A DNA stretch of 64,000 nt from Arthrobacter frigidicola. Lineage in GTDB: Bacteria; Actinomycetota; Actinomycetes; Actinomycetales; Micrococcaceae. The notes under the pieces were generated by a model, which had not been told where the DNA came from, ran no database searches, and saw only the letters and a program-made list of their open reading frames with translations. Positions 1-8,262 of this stretch are shown piece by piece (within the stretch, counting starts at the first letter, position 1; each line of letters begins with the position of its first letter). The stretch is taken from positions 1 to 64,000 of the forward strand of contig QZVU01000009.1 of NCBI GenBank assembly GCA_003602285.1, read 5' to 3'. A program made the translations under genes and the position numbers.

Positions 1-188
1 GCCAGGGCCCGCACATGATCGGCGGTGATATTCGCCCCGTCCTCGGTGCGCAGCAGATTCTCCAACAACACCTTCAGACTGAACGGCAGCTTCTCCGCCC
101 CCTCCACCGCATTCAGCCGGAAAATCTCATACGACGTACCGGAAACCTCAAGCACACCCCTTGAACCAAAGCTGTTGGCAGCGCCCAT
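1..188 (-). CDS. acnA: Aconitate hydratase AcnA, N-terminal fragment (cut by window edge)
   Basis: Only the first 62 codons are present; the gene runs off the left edge. It would isomerise citrate to isocitrate in the TCA cycle as a cytoplasmic 4Fe-4S enzyme. The start reads [17 protein letters not shown] and continues with [20 protein letters not shown] and [12 protein letters not shown], the typical beginning of the AcnA/IRP class. The ATG is preceded by GGAAGGA at good spacing. The iron-sulfur ligands lie outside the window. It is read leftwards 81 bp downstream of the RNA methyltransferase gene. The family call is firm despite the short length. Confidence 0.9.
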   Translation of the reverse strand, partial: MGAANSFGSRGVLEVSGTSYEIFRLNAVEGAEKLPFSLKVLLENLLRTEDGANITADHVRAL

Positions 189-269
189 GGCCGAGTCCTT
201 CCACCGCTGGAGGAGTCCGGGGCGGGGTCCGCGTCCGGAACCGATGCCTCAGATTCTAGCCGCGGCTTC

Positions 270-1586
270 TCACGCCGCACCCCGTGGCGGGGAAAGCAGT
301 GCGAAGGATTCCATGTGGTGCGTGTGCGGGTACAGGTCGAAGACCCGCAGGGTGTCGAGGGTCCACCCTCGGGCCTGGAAGAGGCCGAGGTCGCGGGCGA
401 AGGAGGCGGGGTCGCAGGAAACGTAGCCGACCCGCCGCGGCGCGGCGTCCAGAATCTGGCCGACGACCTTCTTGCCCGCTCCGGCCCGGGGCGGGTCGAG
501 GAGCACGACGTCGAGCGGGCCGTCGTGGGAGGAAAGCACCCTGTCCACGCGGCCCTGGACGATGCTCACGTGGTCCTGGCCGTGGAGGTTGCGGCGGGCG
601 TCCCGGCTGGTGCCGGCCGAGCCTTCGACGGACAGCACCGAGCCCTTGGCGCCGACGGCGGAGGCGAGCGGCACGGTAAAGAGCCCGGCCCCGGCGTAGA
701 GGTCGGCGGCGTGCTCGCCCTCGGCGACCTGCAGCCCCTCAAGCACGGCACCGGTCAGCACCTCGGGCCCTCTGCGGTGGATCTGCCAGAACCCGGCCCC
801 GGTGACGCGGTAGGCATGGGGTCCGACCTGCTCCTGCAGCCAGGTCCGGCCCTTGATCCGGTGCACGTCGCCGGTTGCGGCGTCGAGGACCGCCACGGAC
901 GCCCCCGCAATCTGGGCCGCGATGGCCCCGGCCCGGCGCGGCGCCGCGCCCTCGGCGGGGATGAGCAGCACGAGGGGATCCCCGCCGCCGGAGCCGACGG
1001 CGACGTCGACCCGCTGCATCCCCGAAAAGTCAAGGTCCCACAGCCGCAGGGCGTTCACCGCGTCGACGGCCAGCGGCATGTCCGTGACCGGAAGGAGCGC
1101 GTCCGAGCGGTGCACGTGCATGGCAAGGCGTCCGTTGCCGGTGACGGCGAAGGCCGCCCGGGTGCGCCAGCCCAGCCCGTCGGGGGTTTCCCCGGGCGCC
1201 GCCTCAACGGTGACGTCCCGCTCGGTGCGGGCGATCCGGGTCAGCTGCTCGGCGAAGATCTGCGCCTTGACCCGGCGCTGCTCCTCGAGCCGGATGTGGC
1301 CGAACTCGGCTCCGCCGACCGGCGCGGCGCCCTGTGCGGCGGCGGCGAGCGCGTCGGCCTGCGGCCACGGGTGGGTCACCCGGTGGGGTGAAGCCTCGAG
1401 GACCTCCACCGTGTCACCGCGCCAGAAGCTTGCGTCCGGCTCCTGCTCGGTGAGGCGGACCCTCACCCTCTCCCCCTGCAGGGCGTGCCGGACGAACACG
1501 ACCCGCCCTTCAAGCCGGGCGACGGTGTGCCCGCCGTGGGCCGGGCGCTCGATGGTCAGCTCGACGACTGTCGATTCGTGTGTCAC
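270..1586 (-). CDS. TRAM-domain class I SAM-dependent RNA methyltransferase (TrmA/RumA family)
   Basis: This 438-residue protein probably methylates C5 of a uridine in rRNA or tRNA. A TRAM RNA-binding domain covers about residues 5-62. The C-terminal half has the SAM-binding motif LYAGAGLF near 295, the DPPRAG loop near 365 and the catalytic cysteine in VSCDP near 392. The cysteine cluster that holds a 4Fe-4S centre in RlmD (RumA) is absent from the stretch after the TRAM domain (HPWPQADALAAAAQGAAPVG), so it is a cluster-less relative. The start is a GTG. The permease gene stops 9 bp upstream, so the two are probably cotranscribed. The matching M. tuberculosis gene is Rv2689c by synteny. The exact substrate cannot be read from sequence. 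Confidence 0.9.
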   Translation of the reverse strand: MTHESTVVELTIERPAHGGHTVARLEGRVVFVRHALQGERVRVRLTEQEPDASFWRGDTVEVLEASPHRVTHPWPQADALAAAAQGAAPVGGAEFGHIRLEEQRRVKAQIFAEQLTRIARTERDVTVEAAPGETPDGLGWRTRAAFAVTGNGRLAMHVHRSDALLPVTDMPLAVDAVNALRLWDLDFSGMQRVDVAVGSGGGDPLVLLIPAEGAAPRRAGAIAAQIAGASVAVLDAATGDVHRIKGRTWLQEQVGPHAYRVTGAGFWQIHRRGPEVLTGAVLEGLQVAEGEHAADLYAGAGLFTVPLASAVGAKGSVLSVEGSAGTSRDARRNLHGQDHVSIVQGRVDRVLSSHDGPLDVVLLDPPRAGAGKKVVGQILDAAPRRVGYVSCDPASFARDLGLFQARGWTLDTLRVFDLYPHTHHMESFALLSPPRGAA

Positions 1587-1595
1587 TTACTCACT

Positions 1596-3566
1596 TCAGA
1601 TCTTGGTTTCTTGGTCGGCCTTGGCGGATGCCAGCTGCCAGGGGACGCTGGCCACCATCACTCCGGGGACGAAGTGGAGGCGGGCCTTGATGCGCAGGGC
1701 TGTCTGGTTGTGCACGAGCTGCTCCCACCACTTCCCCACCACGTACTCGGGGATGTACACCACGATCAGGTCCCGGGGCGACTCACTGCGGATGGTGGCG
1801 ATGTAGTCGAGGATCGGCGTGATGGTGTCCCGGTACGGCGCGGCGAGCACGGTGATCGGAACGGGCAGCTCCAGTCTTTCCCAGTCCTCAAGCGTACGCC
1901 GGGTCTGCTCTGCGTCCACATCGACGATGATGGCCTCGAGCCGTGAGGGCCGCGACGCGCGGGCGAAGGCCAGCGCCCGCAGCACCGGCTTGCGCACGTG
2001 CGAAACGAGCAGGACGGCGTGGACCCGGGCCGGCAAAGCGCGCAGGTTGTCGGCGTCGTCGATGGCCAGCTCGGACGCCACGCTGTCGTAGTGGCTCTTG
2101 ATGCTGCGCATGATCGCGAAGAGCACCGCCATGGCGAGGACCGCGATCCAGGCGCCGTACTCGAACTTGGTCACGAGGATCACCACGAGCACCGCCGCGG
2201 TCAGGATGAACCCGGCGGTGTTGATCGCCCGGGACTTGCGCATGCGCCACCGGGCCTGCCGGTCGGCGGTGCTGCGCAGCTCCCGGGTCCAGTGGGTGAT
2301 CAGCCCGAGCTGGCTGGCGGTGAAGGAGACGAACACCCCGACGATGTAGAGCTGGACGAGCTGGGTGACGTCGGCGCCGAACAGCAGGATCAGGGCGGCC
2401 GCGCCGAGGCCCAGCGCGAGGATGCCGTTGCTGTAGGTCAGCCGGTCACCGCGGGTCCTCAGCTGCCGCGGCAGGTAGCCGTCGCCGGCAAGCCGGGAGG
2501 CGAGCAGGGGGAACCCGTTGAAGGCGGCGTGCCCGGCCAGCAGGAGCACAAGGACGGTGGCGCCCACGACGAGGAAGAACGGGAGGGTCGCATCGTTGAA
2601 AACCGCCGCCGCAAGCTGGCTGAGCACCGGACTCTGGAGGTAGTCCTCCCCCACCGGGCGGCCGTCGATGAGCAGCTGGTTCCCGGGGTCAAGCACCACC
2701 CGGACCTTCGCGGCGTTGGCCAGGTAGATCACCCCGGCCATCATCAGGGACGCCACGGCCGCCAGGACCACCAGGGTGGTGGCGGCATTGCGGGCCCGGG
2801 GCGCCTCAAAGCTGGGCACGTTGGCGGCCGGGGCCTCGATGCCGGTCAGCGCCGCCGCGCCGGCGGAGAAGGCGCGCAGGATCAGCAGCGCGCCCCCAAG
2901 CCCCACCAGCCCGGCATCGAAGGCGGCGTCGGGCACGATTTCAAAGCCCGCGCTCGGGGCCTCGCGGAGGGTCCCGGCGGCGCTCTGGAACACACCCACG
3001 GCGCACATTCCGAGCACCACCGCGGTGAACAGGTAGGTGGGGATGCCGGTGAGGCGTGCCCCGCGCGTGACGCCGCGCAGGTTCAGCAGGACGAGCCCCG
3101 CCACCCCTGCGACGGCGACGCCGGTGCGCATCGGCGCCGCACCGGGTGCCAGCTCGACGGCGTACTGGGCCGCCGCGGACACCGAGACCGCCACCGTCAG
3201 GACGTAATCGACCATCAGGGCCGAGGCGACCACGGCGCCGGCTCGCCCGCCGAAGTTCCGGCGGGCGATCTCATAGTCGCCTCCACCGGTGGGATAGGCG
3301 CGCAGGGCCTGGCGGTAGGAGGCGATGACCACGAGCAGCACGGCGATTACGGCGAGGCCCACCCAGGGGGCGAGCACGACGGCGGCCACGCCGGCGAGGG
3401 CCAGCGTCAGGATGATCTCATCGGGAGCGTAGGCCACCGAGGACAACGCGTTGGCTGAGAAGGTGGGCAGAGCCCACCGCTGGGGCAGGGTCTGGCGCCT
3501 GCGCCTGTCACTGCGGAAAGGCTTGCCCACCAGCACCCGCTTGGCGGCCCCGAAGAAAGTCAGCAC
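1596..3566 (-). CDS. APC-superfamily permease resembling the KimA potassium importer
   Basis: A 656-residue membrane protein with about 12 hydrophobic segments and a soluble C-terminal domain of about 170 residues. Databases usually call it an amino acid permease. The segments SSVAYAPDEIIL (41-52), GGGDYEIARRNFGG and MVDYVLTVAVSVSAAAQ match the pattern of KimA of Bacillus subtilis, a high-affinity K+ importer of the APC/KUP group. Two TrkA-type RCK genes are divergent from it, which also favours potassium. I chose the GTG at 3566 (VLTFFGAAKRVLVGKPFR) because homologues begin there. The frame is open up to 3605 with an ATG, but the added MASAGHKRASLGA looks like leader sequence. Transport of an amino acid remains possible. 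Confidence 0.85.
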   Translation of the reverse strand: MLTFFGAAKRVLVGKPFRSDRRRRQTLPQRWALPTFSANALSSVAYAPDEIILTLALAGVAAVVLAPWVGLAVIAVLLVVIASYRQALRAYPTGGGDYEIARRNFGGRAGAVVASALMVDYVLTVAVSVSAAAQYAVELAPGAAPMRTGVAVAGVAGLVLLNLRGVTRGARLTGIPTYLFTAVVLGMCAVGVFQSAAGTLREAPSAGFEIVPDAAFDAGLVGLGGALLILRAFSAGAAALTGIEAPAANVPSFEAPRARNAATTLVVLAAVASLMMAGVIYLANAAKVRVVLDPGNQLLIDGRPVGEDYLQSPVLSQLAAAVFNDATLPFFLVVGATVLVLLLAGHAAFNGFPLLASRLAGDGYLPRQLRTRGDRLTYSNGILALGLGAAALILLFGADVTQLVQLYIVGVFVSFTASQLGLITHWTRELRSTADRQARWRMRKSRAINTAGFILTAAVLVVILVTKFEYGAWIAVLAMAVLFAIMRSIKSHYDSVASELAIDDADNLRALPARVHAVLLVSHVRKPVLRALAFARASRPSRLEAIIVDVDAEQTRRTLEDWERLELPVPITVLAAPYRDTITPILDYIATIRSESPRDLIVVYIPEYVVGKWWEQLVHNQTALRIKARLHFVPGVMVASVPWQLASAKADQETKI

Positions 3567-3762
3567 GGCCCCCAGACTAGCGCGTTTATGCCCCGCCGAA
3601 GCCATTAGGCTGGAGACCTACGGCAGCCGGCGCTGCGGTCTGCGGCTGTGCAAGCCGCCGCCTAAGCACCGGCCGCCGAGCGCCTCCGGACGAGATCCGG
3701 ACAACAACCGGATTGAGCCGGTAAGCAGCCCGGAATGCCACCGGGCGCAGCAGGAGACAGGG

Positions 3763-4446
3763 GTGCCCTCGATGGCTCATTTTGTGATCATGGGATGCGG
3801 CAGGGTAGGGGTCAGCCTCGCCCACACCCTCGACGAGTCGGGCCACAGCGTGGCCATCATCGACCAGGATGACCGGGCGTTCCGGCGCCTGCGGGCCTCC
3901 TTCGGCGGCCGGAAGGTCACCGGGGTCGGGTTCGACCGGGACACCCTCAAGCACGCCGACATCGAGAACGCCTACGCCTTCGCGGCCGTCTCAAGCGGAG
4001 ACAACTCGAACATCCTGGCGACCCGGGTGGCCCGGGAGACCTTCCACGTGCGCCACGTGGTGGCCCGGATCTACGACCCCGGCCGGGCGGAGATCTACCA
4101 GCGGCTCGGCATCCCCACGGTAGCCGCCGTCCGCTGGAGCGCCGACCAGGTGCTGCGGCGGATTCTGCCGGAGCAGAGCATCGACGGGGACTACCGGGAA
4201 ACCTCCGGGCGCCTGATCCTGGGCGAACTCTCACTTAACGACGCCTGGCTGGGCCGTCCGCTCAAGGACATCGAGGCCGCCGGCGGAGTGCGCATCGCCT
4301 ACCTGACGCGGTTCGGCGAGGGGATGCTGCCCACGGATCAGACCAGCTACCAGCAGGGCGACATCGTTCACGCCATGATGAAGACAACCGCGACCGATGA
4401 AATAGGGCGGATTCTCGCAAGTCCACCCAAGGAGAATGCCGAATGA
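3763..4446 (+). CDS. TrkA-type RCK potassium-channel/transport regulatory protein (CeoB-like)
   Basis: A cytoplasmic RCK protein of about 225 residues. It has an N-terminal Rossmann fold (MAHFVIMGCGRVG, with an acidic residue in SVAIIDQDDRAF that contacts nucleotide ribose) and a TrkA-C domain from about residue 145. Such proteins bind NAD(H) or ATP and gate K+ transporters. The GTG at 3763 lies 6 bp after AGGAG and is the better-spaced start. The ATG at 3772, which gives the usual MAHFVIMGCG N-terminus, is the alternative. The stop overlaps the next start by 4 bp, so the two RCK proteins are translationally coupled and probably form a heteromer. No TrkH/TrkG membrane subunit is in the window; the KimA-like permease is divergent. 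Confidence 0.9.
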   Translation: MPSMAHFVIMGCGRVGVSLAHTLDESGHSVAIIDQDDRAFRRLRASFGGRKVTGVGFDRDTLKHADIENAYAFAAVSSGDNSNILATRVARETFHVRHVVARIYDPGRAEIYQRLGIPTVAAVRWSADQVLRRILPEQSIDGDYRETSGRLILGELSLNDAWLGRPLKDIEAAGGVRIAYLTRFGEGMLPTDQTSYQQGDIVHAMMKTTATDEIGRILASPPKENAE

Positions 4447-5132
4447 GAGTTGTCATTGCCGGAGCGGGAAGCGTCGGGTCCTCGATCGCGCGCGAACTGC
4501 TGTCGAACAACCATGAGATCCTCCTGATCGACGAAAAGCCCGAGGTGATCGGGCGCAGCGGGCTCAAGGGCGCCAAATGGCTCATTGGGGACGCCTGCGA
4601 GCTGACGACGCTCAAGGACGCACGGCTCGACGAGGCCGACGTCGTCGTCTCCGCCACCGGGGACGACAAGGTCAACCTCGTGGTCTCGCTGCTGGCCAAG
4701 AGCGAATTCGGTGTGGGCCGCACCGTGGGCCGGGTGAACAACCCGAAGAACGACTGGATGTTCGACGATTCCTGGGGCGTCGACGTCGCGGTGAACACGC
4801 CGCGCCTGATGACCGCGCTCGTCGAGGAGGCGGTGGAGATCGGCGACCTGGTGCGCCTGCTCACCCTGCAGACCGGGGTCTCCTCGATCCTCGAGTTCAC
4901 GGTGCCCCAGGATTCCCCCCTGGTCGGGCAGCCCCTGAGCTCGGTCGAGCTCCCGCTCGACTGTGCGGTGGTGGCGATCCTGCGCGACGACGTGCCCGTC
5001 ACGCCGAGCCCGGACGACACCGTGGAGGAGGGCGACGAACTGTTCTTCCTGGCAGCGGTGGCGGCGGAGAACGACCTGCGGAGCGCCCTGGCGGCGCGCA
5101 GCCGGCCGGAGGCGGACCCGGCCTCGGCCTAG
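4443..5132 (+). CDS. TrkA-type RCK potassium transport protein (CeoC-like)
   Basis: Second RCK protein of the pair, 229 residues. It begins MRVVIAGAGSVGSSIARELL with the nucleotide-binding GAGSVG and the acidic LLIDEKPEV. A TrkA-C domain follows from about 140 (FTVPQDSPLVGQPLSSVELP) and ends with a glutamate/aspartate-rich tail, EEGDELFFLAAV. It overlaps the upstream partner by ATGA. Its TAG stop also overlaps, by 4 bp, the stop of the convergent DUF3159 gene. The pair corresponds to ceoB-ceoC (Rv2691-Rv2692) by sequence type and position. Role: cytoplasmic ligand-sensing subunit that opens or closes a K+ transporter. Confidence 0.9.
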   Translation: MRVVIAGAGSVGSSIARELLSNNHEILLIDEKPEVIGRSGLKGAKWLIGDACELTTLKDARLDEADVVVSATGDDKVNLVVSLLAKSEFGVGRTVGRVNNPKNDWMFDDSWGVDVAVNTPRLMTALVEEAVEIGDLVRLLTLQTGVSSILEFTVPQDSPLVGQPLSSVELPLDCAVVAILRDDVPVTPSPDDTVEEGDELFFLAAVAAENDLRSALAARSRPEADPASA

Positions 5133-5857
5133 CGGGCGGGGCCGGGCTGCGGGCCGGGGGTGTTCGGTGCGGCGGGCCGGGACACCAGCCACGCGATCCA
5201 CAGCCCCAACGCGTACAGCGGCAGCCCCATCGCGACGCGCAGCGTGCCGAGGGCGGCGACATTACCGGCCAGGTAGAGCGGCAGCTGGACGGCCAGGCGC
5301 AGCGCGAGCACGGAGATGATGATCCACGTCGCCAGCGAGTAGGCCCTCACGCGCAGGGGGTCCTTCCGCCATTCGGTGCCCTCGGACCGGATGAAGCCGA
5401 ACAGGACGCCCGCGATCGGCCAGCGCACGGCGATTGAGAGGGCCATGGCGGCGATGTACGCGGCGTTGATGTAGAAGCCCGGCAGGAAGAAATCTTCGGC
5501 GTTGCCGGTCCGCAGGGCGACGATGGCGCAGAATGCCACGCCGATGAGCCCCGAGAGGGCCTGGGTGAGGGGCCGGCGGGACACCAGCCGGATCACCGAG
5601 AAGACCGCTGCGGCGGCGAGGGCGGCCACCAGGGACACCATCAGATCCCGCGTGACCGTGAACAGCACGGTGAACACCAGTCCCGGCACGATGCTCTCGG
5701 AGAGTCCCTGCACCCCGCCCACGGAGGAGAGGACGTCGATGCTGCCGTGGGCCGTTCGCTTCACACCCGCCCGCGCCGCGTACTGGGACGCAAGGTCCTC
5801 CGGCCGTGGCCGGTCCTGGGCGTCGCCGTGCTGGTCCTGCTTCGGGTTCTGGTTCAC
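5129..5857 (-). CDS. DUF3159 family membrane protein
   Basis: A 242-residue integral membrane protein. It has a hydrophilic N-terminus of about 45 residues and roughly six hydrophobic segments, among them IVPGLVFTVLFTV, LVAALAAAAVFSVI, SGLIGVAFCAIVALR and ALSIAVRWPIAGVLFG. The function is unknown; position and type match Rv2693c of M. tuberculosis. The start is a GTG that follows directly on the TGA of the OB-fold gene (TGAGTG), which suggests coupled translation in the dut-DUF3710-OB-DUF3159 leftward unit. A charged stretch around GFIRSEGTEWRKDPLRVRAY lies between late membrane segments and is a hallmark of the family. Confidence 0.85.
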   Translation of the reverse strand: MNQNPKQDQHGDAQDRPRPEDLASQYAARAGVKRTAHGSIDVLSSVGGVQGLSESIVPGLVFTVLFTVTRDLMVSLVAALAAAAVFSVIRLVSRRPLTQALSGLIGVAFCAIVALRTGNAEDFFLPGFYINAAYIAAMALSIAVRWPIAGVLFGFIRSEGTEWRKDPLRVRAYSLATWIIISVLALRLAVQLPLYLAGNVAALGTLRVAMGLPLYALGLWIAWLVSRPAAPNTPGPQPGPAR

Positions 5858-6178
5858 TCAGGGCTCCTCGGGCCGTCCAATAATTTCATAGCGCGGGTTG
5901 TATACAGTCAGCATGCCCTCGACCTGGCTTGCCATGCCTTCGAAGGCCAGTTCGACGCCGGCTTCGATGCCGCGCACTTCACGCTGGCCCATCCACACAA
6001 GGCGCACCCGGCTCCCGGCCAGCGGCCCGGCGTCGACCCTCACGATGGCGGAGAAGCGCGGTGGAGCGTTCTTCGGCTGGTAGGTGACGGAGTCGATCAG
6101 CCCGCGCCCGCGCAGCCGTCCGCGGGCTCCGCGGGCGTTCCCGCCCGCCGGGGGCAGGGACCAGCCGGTGTCAGCCAA
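5858..6178 (-). CDS. OB-fold nucleic-acid-binding domain protein
   Basis: A small protein of about 106 residues. The recognisable part, RGRGLIDSVTYQPKNAPPRF through GMASQVEGMLTVYNPRYEII, is an OB-fold beta barrel of the Rv2694c type. No ATG or GTG fits the conserved part. The frame is open further upstream, but that part is only a shadow of the DUF3710 gene. I therefore take the TTG at 6178 (LADTGWSLPP), which overlaps the end of DUF3710 by 8 bp and would be translated by reinitiation. Nucleic-acid binding is inferred from the fold and not from identified contact residues. The exact start is the uncertain part. Confidence 0.75.
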   Translation of the reverse strand: MADTGWSLPPAGGNARGARGRLRGRGLIDSVTYQPKNAPPRFSAIVRVDAGPLAGSRVRLVWMGQREVRGIEAGVELAFEGMASQVEGMLTVYNPRYEIIGRPEEP

Positions 6179-6929
6179 TCTCGGTGATCTCAGGACCGCG
6201 CTGGGGCGCGGTGAGTCCTGGCCGCGCCGGCGCCGCGGGGTTCGGGGTGGGGGACGCGTCCTTGGGCAGGCGCAGCGGCAGGAGCTCGCGCGGGGGAAGC
6301 GGGTGGTCGCCGCGGACGACGACGACGTTGCGGAAGAGGGCCTCCACCGGCGCGGCCGCGGCCGCGTTGAGGGCCGCCGGTCCGCCGAAGACGCCGCGCA
6401 GGAACCAGCGCGGCCCGTCCACGCCCACGAACCGGGCCACGCGGACGCCGGAGGTTCCATCGGGCAGCGGGGCGGGCAGCTGGGCGATCAGTTCGGTGCC
6501 GAAGGTGCCCTGCCGTTCCTGCACCGTGCCGCCCTGGGACCCCACGGAGAGGCCGATCTGCTGGCGGATTTCATCCCAGACGCCCTCGGAGCGCGGTGCG
6601 GCGAAGGCCTGGAGCTGCAGGGTCGAGCCGCCGAGGTCGAGGGTGACGGCGATGACCCGCTTGGTGCGCTCCTCCACCTCGAGGCGCAGCTGAAGTCCTT
6701 CGGCGGCACCGATCTTCAGCGCCCCGAGGTCGATGTAGCCCTCGGTGGAGTCCTTCTCGGCCGAATCGAAGGGACCGAGTTCACGCCGCTGTGCCTCGGG
6801 GGTCGCCTCCGCCGGCGCCGCGGTGGCGGCGGCTTCGGTCTCGGTTCCGCCGGTGTCCGCGGCATCGGTGCCCTGGGGCTCGGCCGAACCGTCGTCCTGC
6901 TTCTTCTTCTTCAGGCGCCCAAAAACCAT
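6171..6929 (-). CDS. DUF3710 domain-containing protein
   Basis: A 252-residue soluble protein of unknown function, conserved next to dut in Actinobacteria (Rv2696c type). The N-terminal 50 residues are basic then acidic and alanine-rich (MVFGRLKKKKQDDGS followed by a TEAAATAAPAEATP stretch). The conserved domain runs from about residue 55 (LGPFDSAEKDSTEGYIDLGA) through the end, with VRVARFVGVDGPRWFLRGVF near 170-190. The ATG at 6929 has an excellent AGGAGAGG upstream, so the longer open frame to 7058 is not the start. The stop overlaps the TTG start of the OB-fold gene. Confidence 0.9.
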   Translation of the reverse strand: MVFGRLKKKKQDDGSAEPQGTDAADTGGTETEAAATAAPAEATPEAQRRELGPFDSAEKDSTEGYIDLGALKIGAAEGLQLRLEVEERTKRVIAVTLDLGGSTLQLQAFAAPRSEGVWDEIRQQIGLSVGSQGGTVQERQGTFGTELIAQLPAPLPDGTSGVRVARFVGVDGPRWFLRGVFGGPAALNAAAAAPVEALFRNVVVVRGDHPLPPRELLPLRLPKDASPTPNPAAPARPGLTAPQRGPEITEIG

Positions 6930-7008
6930 TTGTGGGTTCCTCTCCTCGATCTGTCGACGTGGTATTCGGTTCCGGACGGCGAAGCGCCCGGTCTGCTGGT
7001 GGGGCGGC

Positions 7009-7503
7009 TCAGCCGCCGGTTGCGGGGTTGTGCGCCTCCGGCACCGGGGTGAAGCCACCGGTCGAGCCGAAGCCGCCCGCGCCGCGCACCGATTCGGGCA
7101 GCTCCTGGACCTGCACGAAGGACGCCTGCTCGACCCGCTGGATCACGAGCTGCGCCACCCGGTCGCCGCGCGCCAGGTGCACTGTTTCGGAGCGGTCGGT
7201 GTTCAGCAGGATGACCTGGACCTCACCGCGGTAGCCTGCATCGATCGTGCCGGGGGCGTTGACGACGGACAGCCCGTGCCGGGCTGCCAGGCCGGAGCGG
7301 GGGTGGACGAAGCCTGCGTAGCCTGCGGGCAGGGCGATGGACACCCCGGTGGGCACCAGCCGGCGCTCCCCCGGCGCGAGCGATACGTCGATCCGGCTGC
7401 GCAGGTCCGCGCCGGCGTCCCCCGGTTGAGCGTAGGCGGGCGGTTCGAGGGCGTCGTCGAGCATCACAATCTGCACCTGCAGGTCCGGCTGCGGGTCTGA
7501 CAC
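7009..7503 (-). CDS. dut: Deoxyuridine 5'-triphosphate nucleotidohydrolase (dUTPase)
   Basis: A 164-residue trimeric dUTPase that hydrolyses dUTP to dUMP and pyrophosphate, keeping uracil out of DNA and supplying thymidylate synthesis. All five family motifs are present in order: GDAGADLRS (motif 1), PRSGLAARHG (motif 2), GTIDAGYRGEVQVILLN (motif 3 with catalytic Asp and substrate Tyr), RVAQLVIQRV (motif 4) and the C-terminal P-loop-like RGAGGFGSTGG (motif 5). The GTG at 7503 sits 6 bp after GGAG and gives VSDPQPDLQVQ. The longer open frame to 7716 has no support. It heads the leftward unit dut-DUF3710-OB-DUF3159. Confidence 0.97.
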   Translation of the reverse strand: MSDPQPDLQVQIVMLDDALEPPAYAQPGDAGADLRSRIDVSLAPGERRLVPTGVSIALPAGYAGFVHPRSGLAARHGLSVVNAPGTIDAGYRGEVQVILLNTDRSETVHLARGDRVAQLVIQRVEQASFVQVQELPESVRGAGGFGSTGGFTPVPEAHNPATGG

Positions 7504-7791
7504 GGGTTTCTCCAACCTCTGGTGTGCACCGGTGCCGGCAGCGCCGGCAGTGGTGGGACGTTCGGTGAACTTGGACGTTCGGTGAACCTGAACTGATGGT
7601 GTTTCTGTCGCTGCGGTGGTCCTGACGGAGGTGCCGCGGGTGGACTCCGCGGCGGGCAGGGCGGGCCGCCAGGCCCGGGCTGATCCTTCACCGCTGCTGC
7701 TGCCCCAGCACACCACTTTAGCGCCTCGGGCAGCCGGTGATGGCCCGCTGCCGGGATGAAACCTCAGGGCAAAAGGTGTAAGTGTTAGAGC

Positions 7792-8256
7792 ATGTCGAAA
7801 GCCGCAGAAGGGTCCGTGGAGGACACCGTCATCTATTTCGAGCGGCTGTGGCCATCACTCTGGGTCTGGCTGCTGGTGCTGGGTGCGGCCGCGGCGTCGA
7901 TCGTGACCTTCGCCCCCATCGATGTGTTCGTCGGGTTCGCGGCGGCAGCGGTGATCGCACTGGTCCTGGTGACCCTGCTTGTCCTTTCCACCCCGCGGAT
8001 CGTGGTCACGCCCGCGACCCTCACGGTCGGCCGGGCGACGATCGAGCGACGCTACCTGGGCGCGGTGTCGGCCTACACCGGCGATGAGGCGACCGAGCAG
8101 CGCGGGACCGCCCTCAACGGTCTGGCCTACCTCTGCATCCGGGGCTGGATCTCCCCCGTGGTCCGGATCGAGGTCACGGACCCCGAAGACCGCACCCCGT
8201 ACTGGCTCGCCTCAACCCGCAGGCCCCAGCAGCTCACCGCGGCCCTCGCACGCTGA
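7792..8256 (+). CDS. DUF3093 family membrane protein
   Basis: A 154-residue protein with two adjacent N-terminal membrane helices (SLWVWLLVLGAAAASIVTF and GFAAAAVIALVLVTLLVL). A small cytoplasmic domain follows with RIVVTPATLTVGRATIERRYLG and a PYWLASTRRPQQL motif near the C-terminus. The family is known only as DUF3093, restricted to Actinobacteria and regularly found beside dut (Rv2698 position). It is divergent from dut and converges on the DUF4193 gene, whose stop lies 6 bp away. The function is unknown. The small domain looks like a membrane-attached beta-rich module. Confidence 0.88.
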   Translation: MSKAAEGSVEDTVIYFERLWPSLWVWLLVLGAAAASIVTFAPIDVFVGFAAAAVIALVLVTLLVLSTPRIVVTPATLTVGRATIERRYLGAVSAYTGDEATEQRGTALNGLAYLCIRGWISPVVRIEVTDPEDRTPYWLASTRRPQQLTAALAR

Positions 8257-8262
8257 GCCGGC

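Noticed and set aside
3451-3762. N-terminal extension of the first RCK protein
   Set aside because: The open frame continues upstream, but this part overlaps the start of the divergent permease and has no similarity to RCK proteins; the GTG/ATG after AGGAG is the start.
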